From: Phycisphaerales bacterium
Lineage (GTDB): Bacteria; Planctomycetota; Phycisphaerae; Phycisphaerales; UBA1924
NCBI GenBank assembly: GCA_016699835.1
Contig: CP064987.1
Span: forward strand, 62,001 to 126,000
Direction of reading: 5' to 3'
Length of the DNA: 64,000 bases
Shown here: positions 53,826-61,832 of the stretch, one piece after another
Layout: each line of letters begins with the position of its first letter
How positions within the stretch are numbered: the first letter of the stretch is position 1
Notes under the pieces: model-generated
The model's database searches: none
The model's input: only the letters and a program-made list of their open reading frames with translations
Told to the model about the DNA's origin: nothing
Position numbers and translations under genes: made by a program

Positions 53826-54799
53826 GCCGTCATCTCTCCAATATCGAGCGCCACATCCAGCGACACCGACGAGTGAGTAATCGATCCCATCGAAATCCGA
53901 TCCACCCCCGTCCGCGCCACCGACGCCAACGTCTCCCGCGTGATCCCCCCGCTCGCCTCCAGCAGCAACCCAGGCCGCCGCGCCTCCCGCATCGCCACCG
54001 CCTCAGTCATCATCGCCACATCAAAGTTGTCCAGCAGCACGATGTCCACCACGCCCGCCTCCAACTCCAGCAGCGCGCGATACTGCGCCATCGTGTCCAC
54101 CTCAACCTCAACAAACCGAACCCCCGCGATCATCCGCGCCCGCGCGCTCGCCTCGCGCACAAACGCCGCAAGCCCCGAAACCCCATCCGTCCCCACGCCC
54201 GCCGCCGAAAGGTGATTGTCCTTGATCAAGACCGCATCAAACAGCCCGATCCGATGGCACATCCCCCCGCCGCACCGCACCGCATACTTCTCCAGCACCC
54301 GCAGCCCAGGCGTCGTCTTCCGAGTATCAAACACCCGCGCCCGACACCCCGACGGCACCATCCCCACCGCCCCCGCCGTCGCCGTCGCCACCCCCGACAA
54401 TCGCCCCACCAGATTCAAGAGCGTCCGCTCCAGCGCCAACACCTCACCCACGCCCCCGCGCACCACCGCCGCCACCGTCCCCCGCTCTACACGCGTCCCA
54501 TCCTCAACCAAAACCTCAACCCGCGCCATCGGCGCAATCACCCCCGCCAACTCCCCCGCGCACGCCATCCCGCACACCACGCCCCCACCACGCATCACCA
54601 GCCGAGCCTCAACTTCCCCGCCCTGCCCACCAAAGCACACCGCGCTCGTCACGTCCCCCGCCCCGCCAAGATCCTCCTCGCGCGCCAACTCGTACAACCG
54701 CCGAGCCAACCCACCTCGGGTCAACTCGGCGTGCAACGCGCCCAACGACAACGTGTTCAAATCCTGAAAACCCACGATCGTATCGTATTTCGTCCGCAC
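53822..54799 (-). CDS. nadC: Nicotinate-nucleotide pyrophosphorylase (quinolinate phosphoribosyltransferase)
   Basis: 325 residues from the GTG at 54799; a later start is possible because the family is usually 280-300 residues. Core motifs: EEDLGGAGDVTS, ERTLLNLVGRLSGVATAT, DTRKTTPGLRVLEKYAV, IKDNHL, EVEVDT, VLLDNF and ASGGIT. It makes nicotinate mononucleotide from quinolinate in NAD synthesis. Upstream and coupled to birA; divergent from the asparaginase-like gene across 61 bases. Confidence 0.95.
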   Translation of the reverse strand: MRTKYDTIVGFQDLNTLSLGALHAELTRGGLARRLYELAREEDLGGAGDVTSAVCFGGQGGEVEARLVMRGGGVVCGMACAGELAGVIAPMARVEVLVEDGTRVERGTVAAVVRGGVGEVLALERTLLNLVGRLSGVATATAGAVGMVPSGCRARVFDTRKTTPGLRVLEKYAVRCGGGMCHRIGLFDAVLIKDNHLSAAGVGTDGVSGLAAFVREASARARMIAGVRFVEVEVDTMAQYRALLELEAGVVDIVLLDNFDVAMMTEAVAMREARRPGLLLEASGGITRETLASVARTGVDRISMGSITHSSVSLDVALDIGEMTA

Positions 54800-54860
54800 G
54801 CATCCGCCCCGTGAAAATTTTGACTCCCCCGCTGTCACCTCTCCCGAATACGCTCCACCC

Positions 54861-56048
54861 ATGACCAACCTCACACGCCGCAACTTCCTCGCCACCATCC
54901 CCGCAGCCGCCATCCCGCTCGCCGCACTCAAATCCTCCGCGCGCGCGGCCATCATCACCCAGCCCGGCGCACCAAAAACCGGCGACGACCACCGCGGCCC
55001 CTGCGTCCTCGCCTCCCTCAACGGCCTGCGCGCCACCATCCGAGCCAAGGAACTCATCGACCAGGGCTTCGATCCCGCCGACGCCATCGTCCAAGGCATC
55101 CGCATCATCGAAGACGACCCCACCGACGACTCCGTCGGACTCGGCGGCCTCCCCAACGCCGATGGCATCGTCGAACTCGACGCCTCCGTCATGCACGGCC
55201 CAACCCACAAGTCCGGCGCCGTCGCCTCGCTCCGAAACATCAAGAACCCAGCCATGGTCGCCCTCGCCGTCCTCCGCAGAACCGACCACTGCCTCCTCGT
55301 CGCCGAGGGCGCCCTCCGCTTCGCCCTGCTCCACGGCTTCCGCGAAGAAAACCTCCTCACCGAACCCGCCCGACAGGAATGGGTCCGCTGGAAAGAAAAC
55401 AACACCCACGACGACGACTACCTCAACGACGACGAAAAAGACTCGCCCACCGGCAAAACCTGGGACCGACTCCCCTGGCAGTCCGTGCACGACGACCAAC
55501 CCAAAGACGACACTCGCGAGAACGACGGCCCACAACTGAAGTCCCACACCCGCCGCAATCACTCTCGCCCCTACACCACCGAAGTCACAGGCACCGTCCA
55601 CGTCAACTGCGTCACACCCAAGGGCGACATCGCCTCCGCCACCTCCACCAGCGGCCTCAACTGGAAAATCCCAGGCCGCGTCGGCGACTCCCCCATCATC
55701 GGCGCCGGCAACTACTGCGACAACAACGTCGGCGCCGCCGGCTGCACAGGCCGAGGCGAGGCCTGTATCACCAACCTCGCCGCCTTCCAGGTCGTCAACC
55801 TCATGGCCGAAGGCCTCTCCCCCACCGCCGCCTGCCTCGAAGTCGCCAAGCGCGTCGCCGATCACACCAAGGAAAAACGCCTCAAAAACCCCGACGGCTC
55901 CCCGAACTTCAACGTCCGCTTCTACGCCCTCCGAAAAGACGGCGCCTACGGCTGCGCCACCCTCTGGTCAGGCCACAAGTTCGCCGTCAACGACTCCACA
56001 GGCCCCAAAGCCCTCGACGCCCCCTACCTCTTCGAGTCCAAGCCGTAA
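54861..56048 (+). CDS. Tat-exported N4-(beta-N-acetylglucosaminyl)-asparaginase-like Ntn-hydrolase
   Basis: 395 residues. The N-terminus TRRNFLATIPAAAIPLAA is a twin-arginine signal. The glycosylasparaginase fold is clear from STSGLNWKIPGRVGDSPIIG and GNYCDNNVGAAGCTGRGE. The self-processing nucleophile should be Thr near residue 243 in EVTGTVHVN; the usual preceding HD is replaced by EV. An acidic, disordered insert (DDDYLNDDEKDS..., about 178-235) precedes it. Predicted to remove sugar-linked asparagine or related amides outside the cytoplasm. Confidence 0.88.
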   Translation: MTNLTRRNFLATIPAAAIPLAALKSSARAAIITQPGAPKTGDDHRGPCVLASLNGLRATIRAKELIDQGFDPADAIVQGIRIIEDDPTDDSVGLGGLPNADGIVELDASVMHGPTHKSGAVASLRNIKNPAMVALAVLRRTDHCLLVAEGALRFALLHGFREENLLTEPARQEWVRWKENNTHDDDYLNDDEKDSPTGKTWDRLPWQSVHDDQPKDDTRENDGPQLKSHTRRNHSRPYTTEVTGTVHVNCVTPKGDIASATSTSGLNWKIPGRVGDSPIIGAGNYCDNNVGAAGCTGRGEACITNLAAFQVVNLMAEGLSPTAACLEVAKRVADHTKEKRLKNPDGSPNFNVRFYALRKDGAYGCATLWSGHKFAVNDSTGPKALDAPYLFESKP

Positions 56049-56067
56049 CCACTACCAAGACTCGTGG

Positions 56068-56131
56068 GGCAGGCGGCCCGCCTGCCTCTCCTTCTCCTAC
56101 CTCATCTCGTGGCACAGGCGTCTCGCCTGTG
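56068..56131 (+). repeat. Palindromic repeat cluster before prfB
   Basis: GGCAGGCG / CGCCTGCC with loop GCC at 56068-56086, then a linker (TCTCCTTCTCCTACCTCATC), then CACAGGCG / CGCCTGTG with loop TCT at 56113-56131. Same order and linker type as at 57391-57463. Confidence 0.85.
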
Positions 56132-56186
56132 TCTACTTGTTTAACATCATCCAACTCCCACAATCTCCGGCCCTACCATCGCCCCC

Positions 56187-57306
56187 ATGCACTACGACGC
56201 CCACCAGCCCATCATCGACGACCTCGAGGCGCGGATCTTGACCATCCGCGACTCTCTTTAACCTCGACGCCAAAACCAAGCGCCTCGGAGCACTCGAGGC
56301 CAAAATGGCCGAAGAGTCCTTCTGGAACAGCCAGGACGCCGCGAAGAAGGTCGTCGCCGAGAAGAAACAACTCTCGGCCATGATCACGCCCCTCACCGAC
56401 GCCATTTCCGACTTCGAGGACGCCAAACTCGCCTACGAGATGGCCAAGGAAGCCGGCGACAAAGACCTCCTCAAAGAGGCCGACGACAAACTCTTCGCCT
56501 TGAGCGCCCACATGGAGAAGGTCGAACTCCAGTCCCTGCTGGGCGGCCGACACGACGCCAAAAACTGCTACCTCACCATCTCCGCCGGCGCCGGCGGCAC
56601 CGAGGCCAACGACTGGGCCGACATGCTCCTCCGCATGTACATCTTCTACTGCGAGAAAATGGACTTCCAGATGGAGGAAGTCGAAAAGACCTTCGGCACC
56701 GAAGTCGGCATCGACTCCGTCACCCTCCACATCAAAGGCCCCTTCGCCTTCGGCTATCTCAACTGCGAACGAGGCACTCACCGCCTCGCCCGCGTCAGCC
56801 CCTTCAACGCCCAGGGCAAACGCCAGACCTCCTTCGCCACCGTCGATGTCACCCCCGAGTTCGACGAGGTCAACGTCGAGATCCCCGAGAAGGACCTCGA
56901 GATCACGCCCTTCGTCCGCGCCTCGGGCCCCGGTGGCCAGAACGTCAACAAGGTCGCCACCGCCATCCGTCTCGTCCACAAGCCCACCGGCATCATGGTC
57001 GTCGCCAGCACCTACCGCGACCAGCCCCAGAACCGCAAGCAGGCCATGACCGTCCTCATGGCCAAACTCGAAATCATCGAGGAAGAAAAACGCGAACGAG
57101 AGATCGCCCAGGCCACCGGCGGCAGCCTCGAAAAAGGCTGGGGATCCCAGATCCGCTCCTACGTCTTCTACGACAACCGCGTGAAGGACCACCGCACCGG
57201 CTACGAAGAATCAAACTACGAGGCAGTCCTAAGGGGCGAACTCGAACCCTTCATCGACGCCGAACTCAAACGCCGCCGCTCCGAAAAAGAGCACGCCACC
57301 AAGTAA
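56187..57306 (+). CDS. prfB: Peptide chain release factor 2, with +1 frameshift
   Basis: RF2 reads UGA and UAA stops. Codons 1-24 start at the ATG at 56187 and run to CTT at 56256-56258; the next in-frame codon is TAA (56259-56261). Shifting +1 continues with AAC CTC GAC (NLDAKTKRLGALEAK), giving a 372-residue protein of normal RF2 length. The anticodon-like SPF motif (RVSPFNAQGKRQTSF) and the catalytic GGQ (ASGPGGQNVNK) are both present. The CTTT slip and a C after the stop match the known prfB frameshift site, but the stop is UAA instead of UGA and there is no AGGGGG upstream. Confidence 0.93.
56256..56262 (+). promoter_or_regulatory. Programmed +1 frameshift site of prfB (CTT TAA C)
   Basis: The P-site Leu tRNA can slip from CUU to UUU while the stop codon waits. 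The site replaces the common CUU UGA C with CUU UAA C and lacks the internal ribosome-binding stimulator. Confidence 0.8.
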
Positions 57307-57348
57307 CAGGTGCCCGCCTCTCTTCTGTCGAATCTCTGCCTTTGGTGG

Positions 57349-57463
57349 CACCGCTCTCCAGAGCGGTGCTTTCTTTTCTACCCAATCTCGTGGGGCAGGC
57401 GGCCCGCCTGCCCCTACTCCTCCTACCTCTCCTCGTGACACAGGGGGTGGCGTCCCGCCTGTG
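57349..57463 (+). repeat. Three-part palindromic repeat cluster after prfB
   Basis: CACCGCTCTCCAGAGCGGTG at 57349-57368, followed by CTTTCTTTTC, so it may end prfB transcription. Then GGGGCAGGCG / CGCCTGCCCC at 57392-57414, a pyrimidine linker, and a decayed CACAGG...CGTCCCGCCTGTG at 57439-57463. This is the fullest cluster in the window. The surrounding 57307-57603 stretch shows nothing else. Confidence 0.88.
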
Positions 57464-57603
57464 TCTACCTTCGTCTACTTGCTTTGCCTCACTCACATCC
57501 TCACCAAACTACTCAACCCGCGCGCCATCTCCCTCGCAATGCCCACTCCTGCGCGCAAAGACGCGCTGATACCCCCACACCCCCTTGCATTCAACCAAAG
57601 AGC

Positions 57604-58491
57604 ATGTATGTTCCTTTCATGATCCCCACCGCCGACATCATCCGCAAACTCCTCGACCACGAAACAACCCTCGACGACCTCGTCCACGAGATCACCACCA
57701 CCAAGGACGCCCTCGCCGAGTGGACCCGCCTCCCCGAACTCGAGCACCTCTTCGAGAAACTCAAGCACCTCTTCGAACTCCGCGCCGACATGCTCCTGAT
57801 GCAAGCGAAGGTCCACGCCATCGCCTGCCTCTCGCGCATCATCCTCCGAGGCGAAGACAACGAACTCACCCGAAGAGCCGCCACCACCATCCTCAAACTC
57901 AAAGCAGCCTCCCAGGTGGCCCGCCTCTCCGAGGCTGGTCCTCCCCCTCCTACCCAACCTCATGGCACACAGAAGGGGGGCGTCTCACCTGTGTCTACAT
58001 CTTCTCCCTCAACTCACACATCAACCATCACCGGAACCACTCACCACAGTGGTGCCTCTTCCACCCCTCCACCTCACCCAACACCCGCTTCCACCCCATC
58101 CGCCTTCGAGAACCGCCCCCTCAAGTCCACAACCAGTTTCGAAACTCCCGCCACGCCGCACGCCGCCTCATACCCCACCACATCCAACTTCCCGCGCCCC
58201 ACCACCACACGCTCCACGCCATCAAAGTCGCTCAACCTCGCGCTCCCCAGCCGCCCCACCTTCGACAACTCCATCACCACACCCCCCGGCTCGCCCCCCG
58301 CCGCTAGTACCGCCGCCGGATCCACGCTCACCCGCGCCCCGCCCTCCTCCCGCGCCGGCCAACTCCCATCCACCAACTCCACACCCTCGCGTTCCGCCGT
58401 CCGGAGCAACGCCGAAACAACCTCACCCGGCGCGCGCCCCAGCCCCGCGCTCACAACGGCTCGCCCCGCGCCCAGTCGCGTCCCCACCTGA
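57604..58491 (+). CDS. Small helical protein whose 3' end runs into a palindromic repeat
   Basis: Only the first ~103 residues look like a gene: MYVPFMIPTADIIRKL, then a helical region (LVHEITTTKDALAEW, LEHLFEKLKHLFELRADML, AIACLSRIILRGEDNEL). At about 57914 the frame enters repeat DNA (GGTGGCCCGCCTCTCC...) and continues without a stop through 57993 and on antisense to the gene at 58074-58808 until 58491; that tail is Pro/Ser/Thr text with no protein features. The original stop was probably lost when the repeat arrived. Family not recognised. Confidence 0.45.
   Translation: MYVPFMIPTADIIRKLLDHETTLDDLVHEITTTKDALAEWTRLPELEHLFEKLKHLFELRADMLLMQAKVHAIACLSRIILRGEDNELTRRAATTILKLKAASQVARLSEAGPPPPTQPHGTQKGGVSPVSTSSPSTHTSTITGTTHHSGASSTPPPHPTPASTPSAFENRPLKSTTSFETPATPHAASYPTTSNFPRPTTTRSTPSKSLNLALPSRPTFDNSITTPPGSPPAASTAAGSTLTRAPPSSRAGQLPSTNSTPSRSAVRSNAETTSPGARPSPALTTARPAPSRVPT
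57914..57993 (+). repeat. Palindromic repeat cluster inside the end of the small gene
   Basis: A decayed GGTGGCCCGCCTCTCCGAGGCTGG (compare 40404-40425), the usual linker CTCCTACCCAACCTCATGG, then a decayed CACA...GGGGCGTCTCACCTGTG. It starts within the reading frame of the gene at 57604. Confidence 0.7.
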
Positions 58492-58808
58492 CCCGCCATC
58501 ACCACCGCCGCGTCCACGGCATCCGCCGCCCGATGCACCGTCGCCGCACTCGCAAAGTGCGACTCGGGCACCCACACATCCACGCCCGCCAGCGACAACC
58601 CGTGCCGCTTCACGAGCGCCGCCACCTCGCGCCGCGCCGATGTATCCAGATCCCGAGGCCGCACATCCGCCGCCGTCGCGTCGAGCGTCACCGCCCGCGC
58701 GCCCTTCGCCGCGATCCACGCCAGCAGCGACCGCAAGTCCGCGCCGACGCCCCCCGGTGGATCCACCGAAAGCCCCGCCAGCGACACGCTCCGCTCGATC
58801 CGAAACAT
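58074..58808 (-). CDS. TIM-barrel protein, sugar phosphate isomerase/epimerase-like
   Basis: 244 residues from the ATG at 58808. The pattern LLAWIAAKGARAVTLDATAADVRPRDL, then LVKRHGLSLAGVDVWVP and VMELSKVGRLGSARLSDF resembles the xylose-isomerase-like (AP endonuclease 2) barrel. It lacks a clear full set of metal-binding His/Glu residues, so it may not be a catalytic member. Shorter than typical (270-300). Divergent from the DUF4149-like gene. Confidence 0.65.
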   Translation of the reverse strand: MFRIERSVSLAGLSVDPPGGVGADLRSLLAWIAAKGARAVTLDATAADVRPRDLDTSARREVAALVKRHGLSLAGVDVWVPESHFASAATVHRAADAVDAAVVMAGQVGTRLGAGRAVVSAGLGRAPGEVVSALLRTAEREGVELVDGSWPAREEGGARVSVDPAAVLAAGGEPGGVVMELSKVGRLGSARLSDFDGVERVVVGRGKLDVVGYEAACGVAGVSKLVVDLRGRFSKADGVEAGVG

Positions 58809-58864
58809 CGTGCAAGTTGTAGCCGCCCCGCGACGCACGCCTCGCCGCCCACTACCGTCCCTCG

Positions 58865-59413
58865 ATGTCCACCCCACGCCGCATCGCCGCCGTTGTCCAC
58901 ATCCTCTCCCTCTCCATCTGGGCCGCCCTCATCCTCGCCGCCGGCCTCGCCGCCGCCGTCGCCTTCCCCACGATGAAGCCCCTCAACCCGACGCTCCCCG
59001 ATTTCGCGGCATACCCCCACGACCACTGGCTCATCGCCGCAGGCCACATCGCCAACCGCATCTTCCACATCACCGACACCGCCTCGATCGCTCTCGCCGC
59101 CCTCGCCATGCTCTCGGCGCTCGTCCTCTACCGCCAACCCACGCCCCGCGTCCGAATTTTCTGGCTCGTCACTCTCGCCGCCGCCGCGATCACGCTTCTC
59201 TACTCGCTCGCGATCCTCCGCCCGCGCATGGACCGAAACCTCGACGAGTTCTGGACCAAGGCCCGCGCCGCCCAGGTCGAGACCGCCGACGCCGCCCGCG
59301 CCAGATTCGACGCCGACCACCCCACCGCCTCTCGCCTCATCTCGGCACAACTCGCGTTCGTCCTCCTCGCCCTCGGCACCATCTCATGGTCGCTCGCGAG
59401 CCGCCGCCCATGA
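58865..59413 (+). CDS. DUF4149-like membrane protein
   Basis: 182 residues with four membrane spans (about 8-35, 58-85, 95-120, 158-178). AAVVHILSLSIWAALILAAGLAAAVAFPTMK is typical of DUF4149. Function unknown. Overlaps nth by 4 bp (ATGA), which suggests coupled expression. Confidence 0.8.
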   Translation: MSTPRRIAAVVHILSLSIWAALILAAGLAAAVAFPTMKPLNPTLPDFAAYPHDHWLIAAGHIANRIFHITDTASIALAALAMLSALVLYRQPTPRVRIFWLVTLAAAAITLLYSLAILRPRMDRNLDEFWTKARAAQVETADAARARFDADHPTASRLISAQLAFVLLALGTISWSLASRRP

Positions 59414-60159
59414 CCGCCGATGTTGCTCCCATCAAGGCCACCCCGCGCCAGCGAGAGCGTGCCGCCCGGCTCCTCGCCGCACTCCGCGAGGCCTACCCCG
59501 ACGCCCGCTGCGAACTCGACTATCGCACGCCGCACGAACTGCTGATCGCCACGATCCTCTCCGCCCAGGCGACCGACGTCAGCGTCAACAAGGCCACGCC
59601 TGCCCTGTTCAAGAACTATCCGACAATCCAACATCTCGCCGACGCCACGCCCGAAGAGATCGAGCCATTCATCAAAGCCATCGGGCTTTACCGCAACAAA
59701 GCCAAGTCCATCCACCTCGCCGCCCGTGCCATCGTCGATCAGTTTGCCGGCCAGGTTCCGCGCACCATGCCCGAACTCCTGACGTTCCGAGGCGTCGCCC
59801 GCAAGACCGCCAACGTCGTCCTCGGCAACGCCTTCCACATCAACGTCGGCTTCGTCGTCGACACCCACGTCCAGCGCCTCGCCACCCGATTCGCCCTCGT
59901 CAAGCCCGCCACGCCCATCCCGATAATCGAGCGCACGCTCATGGGACTCTTCCCGCAAAAAAGTTGGTGCGACGCGTCACACTACTTCATCTTCCACGGG
60001 CGGCGTGTCTGCACAGCGCGTGGCACCGGCTGCGCCGACCACGCCATCTGCAAGGAGTTCGGCACGGCGTGCGATCGCCGCGTGGCGTCGCTCCGCGTCA
60101 GCGCGCCAAAGACCCGCGCACGCCCATCCACGGCGGGCGGCTCTTCGGGAAAAGTCTGA
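59410..60159 (+). CDS. nth: Endonuclease III
   Basis: 249 residues. Helix-hairpin-helix FRGVARKTANVVLG supplies the catalytic Lys (in RKTANV), and the catalytic Asp is in FVVDTHVQRLA. It removes oxidised pyrimidines and cuts the abasic site. The C-terminal Fe-S region does not follow the standard C-x6-C-x2-C-x5-C: it reads C-x6-C-x5-C-x6-C, with His where the third Cys usually stands. The ATG at 59410 overlaps the stop of the DUF4149-like gene. Confidence 0.95.
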   Translation: MTADVAPIKATPRQRERAARLLAALREAYPDARCELDYRTPHELLIATILSAQATDVSVNKATPALFKNYPTIQHLADATPEEIEPFIKAIGLYRNKAKSIHLAARAIVDQFAGQVPRTMPELLTFRGVARKTANVVLGNAFHINVGFVVDTHVQRLATRFALVKPATPIPIIERTLMGLFPQKSWCDASHYFIFHGRRVCTARGTGCADHAICKEFGTACDRRVASLRVSAPKTRARPSTAGGSSGKV

Positions 60160-60171
60160 TGAATAAAGGAA

Positions 60172-60245
60172 CGTGCCTGGCGGGGGTCGAACCTGCAACC
60201 TTCGGCTTCGGAGGCCGACGCTCTATCCAATTGAGCTACAGGCAC
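60172..60245 (-). tRNA. tRNA-Arg (anticodon CCG)
   Basis: Cloverleaf on the minus strand: acceptor GTGCCTG / CAGGCAC with discriminator G, D arm GCTC..GAGC, anticodon arm TCGGC-CTCCGAA-GCCGA giving CCG, and T arm GCAGG-TTCGACC-CCCGC, where one A.C mismatch is present. It reads CGG. No CCA is encoded. Confidence 0.92.
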
Positions 60246-60304
60246 ATCGTCAAAGAGTCTAGGCGCTCACTCTCGATCCGCACGCCCTACGGTCTCGTCC
60301 CGCC

Positions 60305-61621
60305 ATGCAGAAGCACCGCCCGCCCCACACCCACACGCCCGCCTGGGCGACGCTCTCGTTCTCCTTCGTCAACTCCATCGGGACATGCATCGCCACGTCC
60401 ACCGGCCTGTTCTTCCTCACCAAGCACTCCTTCCACTTCACGGAGGCGGCGAACTGCCTGCTGGGGATGCTCGTCGGGGCGACGTACATCGCCGGGGCGC
60501 TCTCGGCTCGGCGGGTCGTCGAGTGGACCAAGCGCCGCTGGCCGATGGCCGGGACGCGCGACGTGCTCGTCGGCGTCATGTTCGCGATGGCGGTGCTGGC
60601 CTGTTTGCCGTGGTTCGACAGCCATGTCATTCAATCGGAATCCACGGCGACGCGGAGTCCCTGGGCCGTTTGGGTCTTTGCGGGGCTCTACAGCCCGCTG
60701 ACGGGGATCCTGTGGCCGATTGTTGAGAGTTTCGTGTCGGGCGGGCTGCGCGGCGTGGCGCTGCGGAAGGCCGTCGGGCAGTGGAACATCACGTGGTCGG
60801 CGGCGCTCGTCCCGGCGATGCTCCTCCTGCCGCAGTTCATCGAGGACTCGGCGGACATCGCGCTCTTGTGCCTGGCGCCGCTGCACGTGGTCGCGGCGCT
60901 CATCGCGATCGTGGCGATCGCGCCGGAGCCGCTGCCCCACGACGACTCGCATCCGCCGGCACCGGCGTCGTACCGCGGGCTGCTCGACGCGTTCCGGATT
61001 CTGCTTCCGGCGAGTTACTTTGTGTCGTGCGTGATGTCGCCGATGCTGCCAACGCTGTTGGAGCGTGTGGGGTTCGACGCGAAGATCACGGTGGTCGTCG
61101 CGGGGCTGTGGCTGCTGACACGGACGTTCACGTTTGTGGCGCTGGAGCGGATGTCGTCGTGGCATGGGCGGATCTCGCATCCGATCGTGGGATTCGCGAC
61201 GCTGGTGCTTGGATTCGGGCTGGTCTCGATCGGGCCGCTGTTGCCGGATGTTCTTGCCCCATGGATCTCGTCGACAGGGCTTGGGTTCTTTGGCGTGGGG
61301 ATGGGCGCGATCTACACCGGGGCTATCTACTACGCGCTGGCGGTGGGCAACTCGGAAGTTGATGCCGGAGGGAAGCACGAGGCGTTTATTGGGGCCGGGT
61401 ATTTCAGCGGGCCGTCGGCCGGGCTGTTGGCGGTGCTGGTCGCGCGTGGCGTGGCGGGGAAGGGCGAATCGGCGGTGTTCGGGCCGTATCTGCTTGGGGC
61501 GGCGGCGCTGGTGTGCGTGCCTGTGGGATATGTGGTTGTGAAACGCCTGTTACGCGTGGCGGCGGAACCGGGGGTCGAGGGCGGCATCGAATCGCCTGAG
61601 CACCCATCGGAGATCGCGTGA
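60305..61621 (+). CDS. Major facilitator superfamily transporter
   Basis: 438 residues with about 12 membrane spans, two bundles separated by a loop near residue 205-220 (EPLPHDDSHPPAPA). Typical MFS phrases include LYSPLTGILWPIVESF, GLGFFGVGMGAIYTGAIYYALA and GAGYFSGPSAGLLAVL. Substrate unknown. Codon use in the second half uses fewer C-ending codons than the genes before it (many GCG/GTG). Confidence 0.85.
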   Translation: MQKHRPPHTHTPAWATLSFSFVNSIGTCIATSTGLFFLTKHSFHFTEAANCLLGMLVGATYIAGALSARRVVEWTKRRWPMAGTRDVLVGVMFAMAVLACLPWFDSHVIQSESTATRSPWAVWVFAGLYSPLTGILWPIVESFVSGGLRGVALRKAVGQWNITWSAALVPAMLLLPQFIEDSADIALLCLAPLHVVAALIAIVAIAPEPLPHDDSHPPAPASYRGLLDAFRILLPASYFVSCVMSPMLPTLLERVGFDAKITVVVAGLWLLTRTFTFVALERMSSWHGRISHPIVGFATLVLGFGLVSIGPLLPDVLAPWISSTGLGFFGVGMGAIYTGAIYYALAVGNSEVDAGGKHEAFIGAGYFSGPSAGLLAVLVARGVAGKGESAVFGPYLLGAAALVCVPVGYVVVKRLLRVAAEPGVEGGIESPEHPSEIA

Positions 61622-61832
61622 TGCTGTGACGAATCGGTGAAGGGGGCGTGGACGAATGGACCGATATCATCGCGAATCGAACGCGGTTGTGGCCGCGGGT
61701 GCAGGAGGTAGCGTCGATCGTCGATGAGGCGAATCGGCGGTGTGTGAGCCCGGCCGAAGGTTGGATTGTGGCGGGAAGCAATTCCCGGCACGTCCCACTC
61801 GGATCGGATGGCCAACTTGACGGAGTGAACGC

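Noticed and set aside
56305..57306. prfB starting at the ATG at 56305
   Set aside because: It would remove the first conserved helix; the upstream frame plus a +1 shift gives normal RF2 length.
40404..57993. CRISPR array made of the palindromic repeats
   Set aside because: Units are of different types, unevenly spaced in gene gaps, with no unique spacers of constant length and no cas gene.
57990..58491. Tail of the frame that begins at 57604
   Set aside because: Pro/Ser/Thr shadow antisense to the TIM-barrel gene; not counted as real protein.
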